Below are positions 27,653 to 36,518 of a stretch of 64,000 nucleotides of DNA, piece by piece. The notes under the pieces were generated by a model. The model worked only from the letters and a program-made list of their open reading frames with translations, was not told where the DNA came from and did not search any database. Source of the DNA: JAJTFW01 sp046330075 (GTDB lineage Bacteria > Bacteroidota > Bacteroidia > AKYH767-A > OLB10); contig JAXLTL010000005.1 of the NCBI GenBank assembly GCA_046330075.1, forward strand, positions 124,001 through 188,000. The letters run 5' to 3'. The position numbers were made by a program, and so were the translations under genes. Positions within the stretch are counted from its first letter, which is position 1. Each line of letters begins with the position of its first letter.

Positions 27653-30600
27653 ATGAACCGTATTCACAAACTCCTCGTTGCCAATCGTGGCGAAATCGCT
27701 ATCCGCGCCCTGCGTGCTGCTACCGAACTGGGCATCCGTACGGTGGCCGTTTACACCTACGAAGACCGCTATTCTCTCCACCGTTATAAGGCGGATGAGG
27801 CCTATCAGATCGGACGCGAAAACGAACCGTTGAAACCGTATCTTGATATTGAAGAGATCATCAGCACGGCGAAGGAGAACGACGTGGATGCGATTCATCC
27901 CGGCTATGGATTTTTATCGGAGAACGTACAGTTCGCCCGTCGTTGCCGCGAAGAAGGAATCATCTTCGTTGGACCCTCTCCCGAGGCCATGGAACAGCTG
28001 GGCGATAAAGTAGCCAGTAAGATTGTGGCCCGCAAAGCCGGAGTTCCGGTGATTGAAGATAATAAAACCGCGCTGACTTCAGCCGATGTAGCGCTGAGCG
28101 AAGCAAAGCGGATAGGCTTCCCCGTTATCTTCAAAGCCAGCGCCGGTGGTGGTGGCCGTGGAATGCGGGTGATCCGTGCAGCCGAAGACCTGGAAAAAGC
28201 CTTTACCGAAGCGCGCCGCGAGGCTGGCAACGCCTTCGGAGATGATACGATCTTCATCGAGAAGTTTATCGATAACCCAAAGCATATCGAAGTACAGATC
28301 CTCGGCGATCATCATGGCAATATCGTGCACCTCTTCGAACGTGATTGCTCCGTACAACGTCGTTTTCAGAAGGTGGTGGAGATTGCTCCCGCGCCGAGTC
28401 TGCGTCAGGACACGAAGGACAAACTGTATAACTACGCCCTGGCCATTGCAGCACAGGTGAAATATGATAATGCCGGCACGGTGGAGTTCCTTGTCGACGA
28501 AGAAGAGAATATCTACTTCATCGAGGTGAATCCGCGCATTCAGGTGGAACATACGGTAACGGAACAAATCACCGGTATCGATATCGTGCGTTCGCAGATT
28601 CTGATCGCCGATGATGAGCCGTTGCGTTCTCCGATGATTGATATTCTGAAACAGGAAGATATTCAATGTCGCGGTTTTGCGATTCAATGCCGCATTACCA
28701 CCGAAGATCCCGAGAACGATTTCAAACCCGACTATGGAACGCTGATCGCCTACCGCAATGCCGGAGGTTATGGTATCCGTATCGATGAGGGTTCGTCGTA
28801 TCAGGGGGTGAAGATCTCTCCGTTCTTCGATTCGATGCTGGCCAAAGTAACCGCGCAGGGACGTACACTGGCCGGTGCTTCGCGTAAGATGTACCGCACG
28901 CTGATGGAGTTCCGTATCCGTGGCGTGAAGACGAATATCCCGTTCCTCGAAAATGTGATCAACCATCCTGTTTTTCAGGAGGGGAAATGCACGGTGAAGT
29001 TCATCGAGAAGTATCCCGAGCTGTTTATCTTCCGCAAAAAACAAGACAGCGGTACGCGCGTACTTCGGTACCTCGCCGACGTTATCGTGAACGGAAATCC
29101 GGATGTGAGTCGCATCGATCCTTCCCGTCGCCTCGAACAACCCCGTCTGCCCTACGATAAAGTACGTACAACGCCTCCGGCAGGAACGAAACAATTACTC
29201 ACGGAGCTGGGTCCGGAGAAATTCGCGCAATGGCTCAAGGCGGAGAAAAAAGTCAAATTCACCGATACCACCTACCGCGATGCGCACCAGTCGCTGCTGG
29301 CGACCCGCGTACGCACAACAGACTTCATGAAAGTAGCGCGCAACTTCGCCGTACACCATCCGCAAACCTTCAGCATGGAAGTTTGGGGAGGAGCTACTTT
29401 CGATGTAGCGTTGAGGTTTTTGCATGAATGTCCATGGGAGCGCCTGAGATTGTTACGTGAAGCCGTACCGAATATTCTATTGCAGATGCTGATTCGCGGT
29501 AACAACGCTATTGGTTATGCTGCTTATCCCGATAATCTGGTAGAGAAATTCATCGAAGACAGCTGGGATACCGGCGTGGATGTATTCCGCATCTTCGACT
29601 CGCTCAACTGGACCAAATCGATGGAAGTAAGCATTAAAGCCGTCAGAGAAAGAACCGGAGGCATTGCCGAAGCCTGCATCTCCTACACCGGCGATATCCT
29701 CGATCCGAAGAAGAGCAAATACAACCTGCAATACTATCTTGATCTGGCACGTGAACTTGAAGACAAGGGATCACATATTCTCGGCATCAAGGACATGGCC
29801 GGACTTCTGAAGCCTTACGCTGCTGCTGAACTCATCAGCGAACTGAAGAAGGTGATCGATATTCCAATCCATCTCCATACTCATGATACGGCATCGATAC
29901 AATCTGCCACCTACCTCAAGGCCATTGAAGCCGGTGTAGATGTAGTTGATGTCGCATTGGCATCGATGAGTGGTCTCACTTCACAGCCGAACTTTAACAG
30001 TCTGGTAGAAGCACTCCGCAATACGCCGTACGAAGTAGACTACGATGTAAAGCATCTCAACGAACACAGCAACTACTGGGAGACGGTCCGCGAATGGTAC
30101 TATCCTTTCGAGAGCGGGTTAATGGCCGGCACAGCAGAAGTGTACGACCATGAGATTCCAGGAGGACAATACTCCAACCTGCGTCCACAGGCGATCTCAC
30201 TGGGCTTAGGCGACAAGATGGTAGAGATCAAGCAAGCCTATGCCGACGTGAACGAACTCTTCGGCGACATTGTGAAAGTAACACCCAGTTCGAAAGTAGT
30301 AGGAGACATGGCACTCTACATGGTGAGCAACAACCTCACTAAGGAAGACATATTTGTAAAAGGAGGCACGCTCAGTTTTCCCGAGAGTGTAAAAGGATTC
30401 TTCAAAGGTGATCTGGGACAACCTCCCGGAGGATTTCCCAAAGAGCTGCAGCGCATCGTACTCAAGGACATTGAACCCTATACCGATCTCCCCAACGCAC
30501 ACCTGAAGCCGGTAGACTTCGACAAAGAATTCGAAGCCTTCAAAGTTCGGTTTGGCGACACCGTTAGTTTCCTTGATTTTCAAAGCTGGAAATTTTATCC

Positions 30601-31090
30601 CAAGGTATATGAAGAATACCATGAGTTCAGGAAGAACTACGGCAATGTAAGCAACCTGCCAACGACGGCCTTCTTCTTCGGCATGAAAAACAACGAAGAG
30701 ATTCTGGTAGAAATTGGCAAAGGAAAAAATATTCTGATCCGTTTACTCTATGTAGGCGACGTTGACGAAAGCGGTCACCGGGCGGTGTACTTCCGGCTCA
30801 ACGGACAAACCCGCGCCATCGACATTGTGGACCGCAAAGCCGCTGTGAAGAAAGTTTCGCATACCAAGGCCAGCGGAGAAAAGCAGATCGGCACGCCCTT
30901 ACAAGGCTTACTCAGCAAAATATTTGTCAAGCCCGGTCAAGCCATCAAGAAAAACACACCGCTCTTCACCATTGAAGCCATGAAGATGGAAACGACGATT
31001 ACTGCACCGGCCGATATCAAAATCAAATCCATCCACCTCAACGAAGGCACGCTGGTAGAATCGGAAGATCTGGTGGTGGAGATGGAATAA
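27653..31090 (+). CDS. pyc: Pyruvate carboxylase
   Basis: The start is taken at MNRIHKLLVANRGEIAIRAL (27653), the conserved family N-terminus, giving 1145 residues, normal for the single-chain enzyme. Domains in order: biotin carboxylase with ATP-grasp (FPVIFKASAGGGGRGMRV, residues ~1-450); carboxyltransferase (KVKFTDTTYRDAHQSLLATR, ~530-800); allosteric/tetramerisation part (LRPQAISLGLGDK); biotinyl domain with the carrier lysine in EAMKMET (about Lys1111). It makes oxaloacetate from pyruvate, bicarbonate and ATP in the cytosol, refilling the citric acid cycle and feeding gluconeogenesis. It stands alone, with a repeat-rich region downstream. Confidence 0.97.
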   Translation: MNRIHKLLVANRGEIAIRALRAATELGIRTVAVYTYEDRYSLHRYKADEAYQIGRENEPLKPYLDIEEIISTAKENDVDAIHPGYGFLSENVQFARRCREEGIIFVGPSPEAMEQLGDKVASKIVARKAGVPVIEDNKTALTSADVALSEAKRIGFPVIFKASAGGGGRGMRVIRAAEDLEKAFTEARREAGNAFGDDTIFIEKFIDNPKHIEVQILGDHHGNIVHLFERDCSVQRRFQKVVEIAPAPSLRQDTKDKLYNYALAIAAQVKYDNAGTVEFLVDEEENIYFIEVNPRIQVEHTVTEQITGIDIVRSQILIADDEPLRSPMIDILKQEDIQCRGFAIQCRITTEDPENDFKPDYGTLIAYRNAGGYGIRIDEGSSYQGVKISPFFDSMLAKVTAQGRTLAGASRKMYRTLMEFRIRGVKTNIPFLENVINHPVFQEGKCTVKFIEKYPELFIFRKKQDSGTRVLRYLADVIVNGNPDVSRIDPSRRLEQPRLPYDKVRTTPPAGTKQLLTELGPEKFAQWLKAEKKVKFTDTTYRDAHQSLLATRVRTTDFMKVARNFAVHHPQTFSMEVWGGATFDVALRFLHECPWERLRLLREAVPNILLQMLIRGNNAIGYAAYPDNLVEKFIEDSWDTGVDVFRIFDSLNWTKSMEVSIKAVRERTGGIAEACISYTGDILDPKKSKYNLQYYLDLARELEDKGSHILGIKDMAGLLKPYAAAELISELKKVIDIPIHLHTHDTASIQSATYLKAIEAGVDVVDVALASMSGLTSQPNFNSLVEALRNTPYEVDYDVKHLNEHSNYWETVREWYYPFESGLMAGTAEVYDHEIPGGQYSNLRPQAISLGLGDKMVEIKQAYADVNELFGDIVKVTPSSKVVGDMALYMVSNNLTKEDIFVKGGTLSFPESVKGFFKGDLGQPPGGFPKELQRIVLKDIEPYTDLPNAHLKPVDFDKEFEAFKVRFGDTVSFLDFQSWKFYPKVYEEYHEFRKNYGNVSNLPTTAFFFGMKNNEEILVEIGKGKNILIRLLYVGDVDESGHRAVYFRLNGQTRAIDIVDRKAAVKKVSHTKASGEKQIGTPLQGLLSKIFVKPGQAIKKNTPLFTIEAMKMETTITAPADIKIKSIHLNEGTLVESEDLVVEME

Positions 31091-31560
31091 ACCACGAACC
31101 GCTGGTTCAGCGGTTTAAAGTTTAAGGTTGAGGCGAAGCCGAAATCCTGAGTGATCGAAGAGAACCTCAGGATTTAAGGTTGAAGCGAAGCCGATCCCGC
31201 ATTGACATGCTGATAATGCGGGACTGAGTGATCGAAGAGCCTGCTCCGAGCCTGCCTCGGATAACCTCAGGATTTAAGGTTCAAGGTTATCATTTATGCA
31301 GGACAGGTCGCGACCTGTCCGTACATTTTTTGTAGTGGCCGGTCGCGACCGGACATGCGATGATAAATGAAACGCAGGACAGCAAAAGCTTATAGGTTGA
31401 GGCGAAGCCGATCCCGAATTGACATTCTGATAATGAGGGTCTGAGTGACCGAAGGGCTAGCTCCGAGCTTGCCTCGGAGAACCTCGGGATTGACGGTTGG
31501 TGTTTGAATAAAACCAACCATTTATAAGCAAAGAGTAAAGTGATTTCATCGGTATCAACC
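31091..31560. repeat. Interspersed repeat cluster after pyruvate carboxylase
   Basis: Three related units start near 31125, 31160 and 31400. Each contains TTGA(G/A)GCGAAGCCGA, then GAGTGA(T/C)CGAAG and AACCTC(A/G)GGATT. The second and third carry an internal stem (for example GATCCCGCATT and AATGCGGGA-like arms). GTTTAAAGTTTAAGG sequence like that at 8411 links them. No credible gene is seen. This cluster marks the left border of the Rhs-remnant island. Confidence 0.7.
31301..31352. repeat. Two nested GGTCGCGACC palindromes
   Basis: 31301-31320 is a perfect 20-base palindrome (GGACAGGTCGCGACCTGTCC). 31339-31352 is a perfect 14-base palindrome (CCGGTCGCGACCGG). Both are centred on GGTCGCGACC and lie 18 bases apart. 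They resemble REP-type elements. Confidence 0.8.
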
Positions 31561-31562
31561 GG

Positions 31563-31633
31563 TACAACATTGCCCTGGACGGAGCATCCAAATCGGAACT
31601 ATAATGATTCCGGTTGCCGGAGTTGGGGAAATG
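31563..31633 (-). pseudogene. Scrap of an Rhs-type gene
   Basis: On the minus strand the sequence encodes a NSGNRNHY-like segment and part of a QGN motif. It aligns closely at DNA level with the Rhs remnant at about 39880-39955. It is only ~70 bases, has no start or stop of its own, and is cut off after the QGN codons. It is evidence of repeated duplication and deletion in this island. Confidence 0.65.
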
Positions 31634-31765
31634 AATCAGGTAAACACTGTTTTTTATCAGACGGTGCTTGGGTTTGGCGTAAGTATATCACAAGTAGCCA
31701 TTAGACATATTGGAAATTATAACCAAACATACGATTCAAAACTTCAATGAAGTAAAGCACCGAAT

Positions 31766-32311
31766 CTAATTATGTAATACACCGTAGGGAGGAGGATCCG
31801 GCCATCGGTACTTTTCAAACCAATCTACCTGATCTGTATTCAATATGCTTTCCTTGTAAGAATCAAATGAAGTTATCTTCTTTATATATGGATGAATAAG
31901 ATTTATTTCAGAACTAGATTGAATAGATCCATTTTTTACAGCGTAATCCAAATAACATTCAATAACCTTTAAGTCTATTTCCGGAAATTGTTCCTTGGAA
32001 TAATTGCATTCATGCGCAGTAATAAACGAGAGGGCCTTCAATCGTGCACTATAAACACCCTGACCTAGATAATAAAATGAATCTGAAATTCGCATATCAA
32101 TAATATGCGTAAGTAATGGTCTTATTAAAGAAGTATCTAAAACATTATTTTCAATTATTTCATTACACACTCTAATAATTTCAACATGATCATCAGAATA
32201 AATTAAGGTTTCCCGAATTCGTTCTGCGCGTGGTTTGCATCCAAATACTGCTGATAACAGAATTATTCCAGTGAAGTATATTTGGATTTTATTCACAACT
32301 GATTTTAACAT
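31766..32311 (-). CDS. Putative lipoprotein of the Rhs island, possible immunity protein
   Basis: The 181-residue protein has a lipoprotein signal with lipobox (IILLSAVFGC). The rest is mainly helical (HVEIIRVCNEIIENNVLDTSLI, then FPEIDLKVIECYLDYAV) and ends WPDPPPYGVLHN. I do not recognise the family. A short Rhs fragment directly precedes it (32333-32400), with the lipoprotein start just beyond it, the arrangement expected of an immunity gene behind a lost toxin tip. Base composition is more AT-rich than the flanking housekeeping genes. The immunity role is inferred from position only. Confidence 0.55.
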   Translation of the reverse strand: MLKSVVNKIQIYFTGIILLSAVFGCKPRAERIRETLIYSDDHVEIIRVCNEIIENNVLDTSLIRPLLTHIIDMRISDSFYYLGQGVYSARLKALSFITAHECNYSKEQFPEIDLKVIECYLDYAVKNGSIQSSSEINLIHPYIKKITSFDSYKESILNTDQVDWFEKYRWPDPPPYGVLHN

Positions 32312-32332
32312 TACAGATGAGTGATATGAAAT

Positions 32333-32400
32333 TTTTCCAGGTCCAACCGGCTTACGCTGTTGGCAAATCCGTATTGGTATTGATAGGTGGCCATGATGTT
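32333..32400 (-). pseudogene. Scrap of an Rhs core
   Basis: The minus strand encodes NIMATYQYQYGFANSVSRLD and then diverges to a stop codon. The DNA is nearly identical to 39816-39883. In the better preserved copy this segment follows the NSGNRNHY segment, so the order of scraps here shows they come from separate copies. Confidence 0.7.
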
Positions 32401-32416
32401 ATTAAATACACCAAAC

Positions 32417-32950
32417 CTACTTTCCCGTTCGCGTTGAATAAATTCCATTCTTTAATAAATATAAATTGACCTCATCCCAATACTTCAACAGATTCATTTC
32501 CGTCGAATCACAATTATCTGATATCAGGAAGAAGTAATAATCGAACGTCTCATCTGCACTCATTGCAGAGTCATATTTTAGTTTTCTTTCATCCGCCAAA
32601 TACTGAGCATTATATCCGCTGTTCATAGACCCTGTATAATAACATAACTTTATTGCACCTGTTATGGTATCATCAGGATTAAAAGATATATTATTAAAGA
32701 AAAACCTATCACTTTTATCAACTTTAAAATCATCAATATCAACGGATATAATTCTTCGATTTGTAAAATTAAACACTCTCACTCCGTTTACCAACTGATC
32801 ATTATTTATACTACAACCATTTACTATTGCACACCACTGTGTTTTCTGCCCGGAAAAATAATAGTAATTCAATGGTTGATTAGACATACAACCATTAAGT
32901 AACAACATCCCGAATAAATTAATAAGGGGCATCATTTGCTTGGACCTCAT
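32417..32950 (-). CDS. Putative lipoprotein of the Rhs island
   Basis: The 177-residue protein begins with a basic stretch and a hydrophobic segment ending in the lipobox LLLNGC. The mature part is beta-rich with several aromatic residues (YYYFSGQKTQWCAIVNGC) and ends in a helix (LLKYWDEVNLYLLKNGIY). No family recognised. It lies between a frameshifted lipoprotein gene and an Rhs scrap on the same strand, so it may be an orphan immunity protein. An in-frame ATG five codons downstream is an alternative start. Confidence 0.5.
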   Translation of the reverse strand: MRSKQMMPLINLFGMLLLNGCMSNQPLNYYYFSGQKTQWCAIVNGCSINNDQLVNGVRVFNFTNRRIISVDIDDFKVDKSDRFFFNNISFNPDDTITGAIKLCYYTGSMNSGYNAQYLADERKLKYDSAMSADETFDYYFFLISDNCDSTEMNLLKYWDEVNLYLLKNGIYSTRTGK

Positions 32951-33059
32951 TTTCGGTAATACCTAAAATTAAGTTTTGAATTCGCAGGTTAAAATAGTAA
33001 AAAAACCAATTCATTCATTCAGTTTAAAGAATGTAACAGCTACTGTCGACCATATTACA

Positions 33060-33835
33060 CTATAATCCATCGTTATATACGGAATCGAATGTTAAGAATT
33101 CTGGGTTCAGTATTCTAATTGAACTTAACTCCTCCGATTTAAACAATGAAGAATAATTTATTTCTACTATTATAAAATAGCGAGATTGCGGCCTAACCAT
33201 TAAGTAAAAGAAATCATTTTTGCTTGCCACATTTTCAATTACTTGCTTAATCACTTTGTTTTGAAGATCCATTTCACAAAGAGTGTACTTATACTGGTAA
33301 TTGCTATGTTCGAGGCTCTGTTCCAGAATTGACTTTTCAGAGCGATTAAAACTAGCAAGTAGGTTTGGCAAGTTGCCGGTGTCCAAAATAGAGATTGAAT
33401 CATTGGGGAATAGAGCTCTTTAAATATTTTAAGTATAAATAACTTTACCAGAATAGAACTATCTTTTGAAATAAAATTGCTCTCAATAAACTTATTTGTT
33501 AATCGATGGCCAAAATCCTTATTAACTTTCTTGTATTCGGGGTTTTGATCCAGCATATTACAAAATTTACAAAAACTGAAATTTTCTTCAGCCATTGAAC
33601 TATCCAAATAATTAAAAACATCTTCATATAGAAAACAATCGAAAACGGAAAGGGTATTTGCACTTTCGGAAAATAAGTTCTCATTAGAATTGGTCACATT
33701 GACTTGTCCGCTTGAATCCCGTTTAAAATGGATTTGCTCTATTTCTATAAAATGTGCAGAATTACAACTGGAAATTATAGAAAGAAGCAGGAATAGTGAA
33801 ATTCTCCTAATAATCGATGTTTTCAACAAGCCCAT
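33060..33835 (-). pseudogene. Frameshifted lipoprotein gene
   Basis: The 5' part starts at MGLLKTSIIRRIS (33835) with lipobox LLLSIISSC. The frame continues to LKIFKELYS and then runs into an unlikely sequence. A second minus-strand frame, from about 33415 to 33060, continues with plausible protein (NDSISILDTGNLPNLLASF to the stop). The two join across CTATTCCCCAATG near 33405-33415, so a single-base change in the C-run could explain the break. The intact product would be ~255 residues. It lies directly behind an Rhs remnant (RLGRFFSVDPLTASY). Function unknown. A sequencing error cannot be excluded. Confidence 0.6.
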
Positions 33836-34004
33836 CTCTTTGGGTATAATTATCAACTCCGCTATTTTGAAATTCAACTTTATATGGCACCTTCCCACTT
33901 TCATGTAGCTAGCTGTAAGTGGATCAACACTAAAAAACCTTCTGTAACCCCTCCTAAAATCCGGACTGGTTAAAAAAGGAAAAAACCTTAACTTTAATCA
34001 GGAT

Positions 34005-34271
34005 ATGAAAACGACCCGATTCACAGAAAGCCAGATCGTACAGGCATTAAAAGAGTACGAAGGCGGAAAGAAAGCAGAAGCCTTGTGCCGAGAGCTTGGC
34101 ATAACCAAAAGCACTTTGTACAACTGGAAGAAGAAGTATGCCGGCCTTGACGGAGAGCAGTTACGACGCTTAAAGGAACTGGAGGAAGAGAACCGAAAGC
34201 TAAAATCCATGTATGCTGATTTGGCTTTGGACAATAAGATGCTCAAGGATGTTCTTTCAAAAAAGTGGTAA
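34005..34271 (+). CDS. IS3-family transposase OrfA
   Basis: The 88-residue protein has a helix-turn-helix (RFTESQIVQALKEYEGGKKA, then LGITKSTLYNWKKKYAG) and a leucine-zipper tail (LRRLKELEEENRKLKSMYADL). This is the DNA-binding subunit of IS3-type transposases. It ends LSKKW at a slippery A6G run (about 34259-34265). There a -1 frameshift would join it to OrfB and make the full transposase. Confidence 0.95.
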   Translation: MKTTRFTESQIVQALKEYEGGKKAEALCRELGITKSTLYNWKKKYAGLDGEQLRRLKELEEENRKLKSMYADLALDNKMLKDVLSKKW

Positions 34272-35083
34272 AGCCTGGTGATCGCAAAAACATGGCTGCC
34301 TACCTGATGGAGACATTTACGGTAAGCACCACCAGAGCTTGTAAGGTAATCGGAATGCCCAAGTCCATGTATTATTACCAATCGGTCAAAAGCGACCAAC
34401 CGGTCATCGATAAACTCAATGAACTGGTATCTATGCGTGTTAATCATAAAGCGGGCCAGGACAAGCTATACGAGCGTATCCGCACCGAGGGGATCAAATG
34501 GAACTATAAACGCGTCCGAAGAGTTTACCTTGCCATGGGACTCAAACACCGTCAGAGAAGCCGTAAAAGAGTGCCCAAACGCGAGAAGCAACCATTGGTA
34601 GTGCCCATAGCTCGTAACATGAGCTGGTCAATGGATTTTATGCATGATACACTGATGAACAAACGTCGTTTCCGGGTATTGAACATTATTGATGATTACA
34701 ATCGGCAGGCCTTGATTGTGGACGGGGACTATAGCTTTCCCAGTGAAGCGGTGATTCGCCAGCTGGAACGTGCGATTCATGAATATGGCAAACCGCAAAG
34801 TATCAGGGTTGATAATGGACCAGAATTTACCTGTTCAACCTTCCTTGACTGGTGCAACAAAATGGATATCAAGATCCAATTCATTCAACCTGGAAAGCCC
34901 ATGCAGAACGGATACATTGAAAGATTCAATCGAACATTCCGTGAGAATGTACTGGACGCATATATGTTCAAGGACTTATACGAATTCAATAATATTAAAG
35001 ACGAGTGGCTGGAAGACTATAACCATCACAGACCACATGAATCACTAAATAATCACTCTCCAATAAAATACGGCACAGCTTAA
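34265..35083 (+). CDS. IS3-family transposase OrfB (DDE integrase core)
   Basis: The 272-residue frame has an HTH_21-type region (HKAGQDKLYERIRTEGIKWN) and an rve integrase core. The DDE residues are visible in SWSMDFMHD, IRVDNGPEF and NGYIERFNRTFRENV. It ends with DYNHHRPHESLNNHSPIKY, the standard IS3 C-terminus. Its first codon is a GTG overlapping orfA by 7 bases in the -1 frame, so it is probably made only as an OrfAB fusion. No disruption is visible. Confidence 0.95.
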   Translation: MVKPGDRKNMAAYLMETFTVSTTRACKVIGMPKSMYYYQSVKSDQPVIDKLNELVSMRVNHKAGQDKLYERIRTEGIKWNYKRVRRVYLAMGLKHRQRSRKRVPKREKQPLVVPIARNMSWSMDFMHDTLMNKRRFRVLNIIDDYNRQALIVDGDYSFPSEAVIRQLERAIHEYGKPQSIRVDNGPEFTCSTFLDWCNKMDIKIQFIQPGKPMQNGYIERFNRTFRENVLDAYMFKDLYEFNNIKDEWLEDYNHHRPHESLNNHSPIKYGTA

Positions 35084-35425
35084 AAGCTATTGATATATTG
35101 AAAACCTGAAAAAGGTTTCCAACATATCAACAGCACATCATCAAATTAAATTAGTAATTTTGATTGCAGTCCGATTTAAGGGAAGGTTACACTTCCTAAA
35201 CGGGTATCGTACATCCGCATACCATAATCCTGCCAGTTGCCTTTCACTTCATCGTTGTTTTCTTTTCCATTAGAACCGAATCGGTCTGTCAGCTTCCAAC
35301 TTTTACAATTCATTAAAATTAACATAATTTCTGATTTTAGGCTAGTTTCAAATTGTCGTGGTATGGAGAAGCCGATAAAATGAATATTCTTAATATAGAA
35401 AATCGAAATTTAATCTATAATAAAG

Positions 35426-35854
35426 TTAAGTAAGTCCAATCCTTCCAGTAATAATACCCAGTATAAGTAATGCTAGTGGCAAAAACATGGAGATTAGAAA
35501 ATAGGTCAAAAACAACTTCCCATCCTTATACGGGTACTTCTTTAAAAGTTTTTTATATCTATTTCTATAAAAGATTAGAAAATAATTTATCAAAATGCAT
35601 GGCAAAACGAATATTATAGTAAAACTAATTACGTTACATAAAATCGGCGGTAAAAAAGAAAAATCGATATAATAAAAATAACTGCAAAAGACATACTTTT
35701 GTAAGATTGACATAATAAGCAATAGATTTAATGTCATAGATACCGTCATAAATATCATGGTACCCATTGCCCAGCTCTCTCGATTTTCAGGTCGTGATTT
35801 TGCTCGCTTAATTGCATCTACCCAAATTCTATAATAGATTCCTAACATAGACAT
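35426..35854 (-). CDS. Four-helix membrane protein of the Rhs island
   Basis: The 142-residue protein has a cytosolic N-terminus (MLGIYYRIWVDAIKRAKSRP) and about three to four hydrophobic helices (MIFMTVSMTLNLLLIMSIL, ISFTIIFVLPCILINYFLI, FLISMFLPLALLILGIITG). A basic loop (YRNRYKKLLKKYPYKDG) separates the last two. No named family. Its size, topology and place behind tip/immunity pairs suggest an orphan membrane immunity protein. The second Met (MLGIYY) is an equally good start. Confidence 0.55.
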   Translation of the reverse strand: MSMLGIYYRIWVDAIKRAKSRPENRESWAMGTMIFMTVSMTLNLLLIMSILQKYVFCSYFYYIDFSFLPPILCNVISFTIIFVLPCILINYFLIFYRNRYKKLLKKYPYKDGKLFLTYFLISMFLPLALLILGIITGRIGLT

Positions 35855-35926
35855 AAAATTACCTAAAATAAAATTAATTAGTTCACACCATATAAATCAC
35901 CTTCATTCAAAGGTCAATTCTATTTC

Positions 35927-36517
35927 TTACAACTCAAATATATGAAGGAATTTACTTTTTAAGATGCTTTGATTTAAAACTGTGTCATTCACCACTAATC
36001 TTTCATTGAACGTTCCGTTAACCATTGAATTAAAAATCTCCATCCCGATTTTATTATATCCCATAAAATCTCCCAATTTCACCTTACCACGATATGAAAT
36101 CCAATTCTCGCAATTATCTAATTTGATAATAGTTACAGCACTTGAATTATCGGGACAAATTTCCATGTTGATCGTTATGTATTCTTGAACCTTTATCTCT
36201 TTATCAATCTTATAATATTCGAACCAACCTAATGCCTCCGGCTTTTCATCAACTATTTTATAATAGACATCCAAGCTCTCTGTTCTATTTATTTTCCAAT
36301 GTCTTAATATTTCCTGAGTCCGATTTTTAACTAACAAATCACATTCCTTTACTTCACAATATTCGTCAAGAAAGTGTTTCAACAAATTGGCCTTGTATTT
36401 ACCTTCACCATTTTGAATATTATAATAAACATAGTTTTCGCCCCTGTTGTTAAGAAATAAAAATATAAAAAGCAAAATAATCAAAAATGCAAGACTTATC
36501 TGAACTCCCCTTTTCAT
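35927..36517 (-). CDS. Membrane-anchored putative immunity protein for the tip at 36519
   Basis: The 196-residue protein has one N-terminal membrane helix (ISLAFLIILLFIFLFL). A mixed soluble domain outside follows (YYNIQNGEGKYKANLLKHF; YYKIVDEKPEALGWFEYYKI). Its start codon is one base after the stop of the Rhs tip gene, the same spacing as in the next pair upstream. No family recognised. The tight coupling is the main evidence that it protects against the adjacent tip. Confidence 0.6.
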   Translation of the reverse strand: MKRGVQISLAFLIILLFIFLFLNNRGENYVYYNIQNGEGKYKANLLKHFLDEYCEVKECDLLVKNRTQEILRHWKINRTESLDVYYKIVDEKPEALGWFEYYKIDKEIKVQEYITINMEICPDNSSAVTIIKLDNCENWISYRGKVKLGDFMGYNKIGMEIFNSMVNGTFNERLVVNDTVLNQSILKSKFLHIFEL

Positions 36518-36518
36518 T

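Larger units (their letters stand above)
33943..35191 (+). mobile_element. IS3-family insertion sequence, IS407-like, 1249 bp
   Basis: Imperfect terminal inverted repeats of ~33 bases begin TGTAACC at the left end, and their complement ends GGTTACA at the right. They share the inner block CGGACTG. The element is flanked by the 4-base direct repeat CTTC (33939-33942 and 35192-35195); 4-bp duplications are typical of the IS407 group. Two overlapping genes (orfA, orfB) in -1 register are intact, so it may still be active. Confidence 0.93.
33905..35330 (-). pseudogene. Rhs C-terminal remnant interrupted by an IS element
   Basis: The minus strand from about 35310 encodes RFGSNGKENNDEVKGNWQD and YGMRMYDTRLGR, the conserved end of an Rhs core. 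It is interrupted at 35191-33943 by the IS element. It resumes as FFSVDPLTASY, after which it runs into unrelated sequence. Removing the IS and one CTTC copy restores sequence nearly identical to 39738-39775. The usual PQLTPYQFA continuation and the toxin tip are gone. Confidence 0.8.

Noticed and set aside
28079..29194. 371-residue minus-strand frame inside pyruvate carboxylase
   Set aside because: Antisense shadow of a highly conserved coding sequence; no own motifs.
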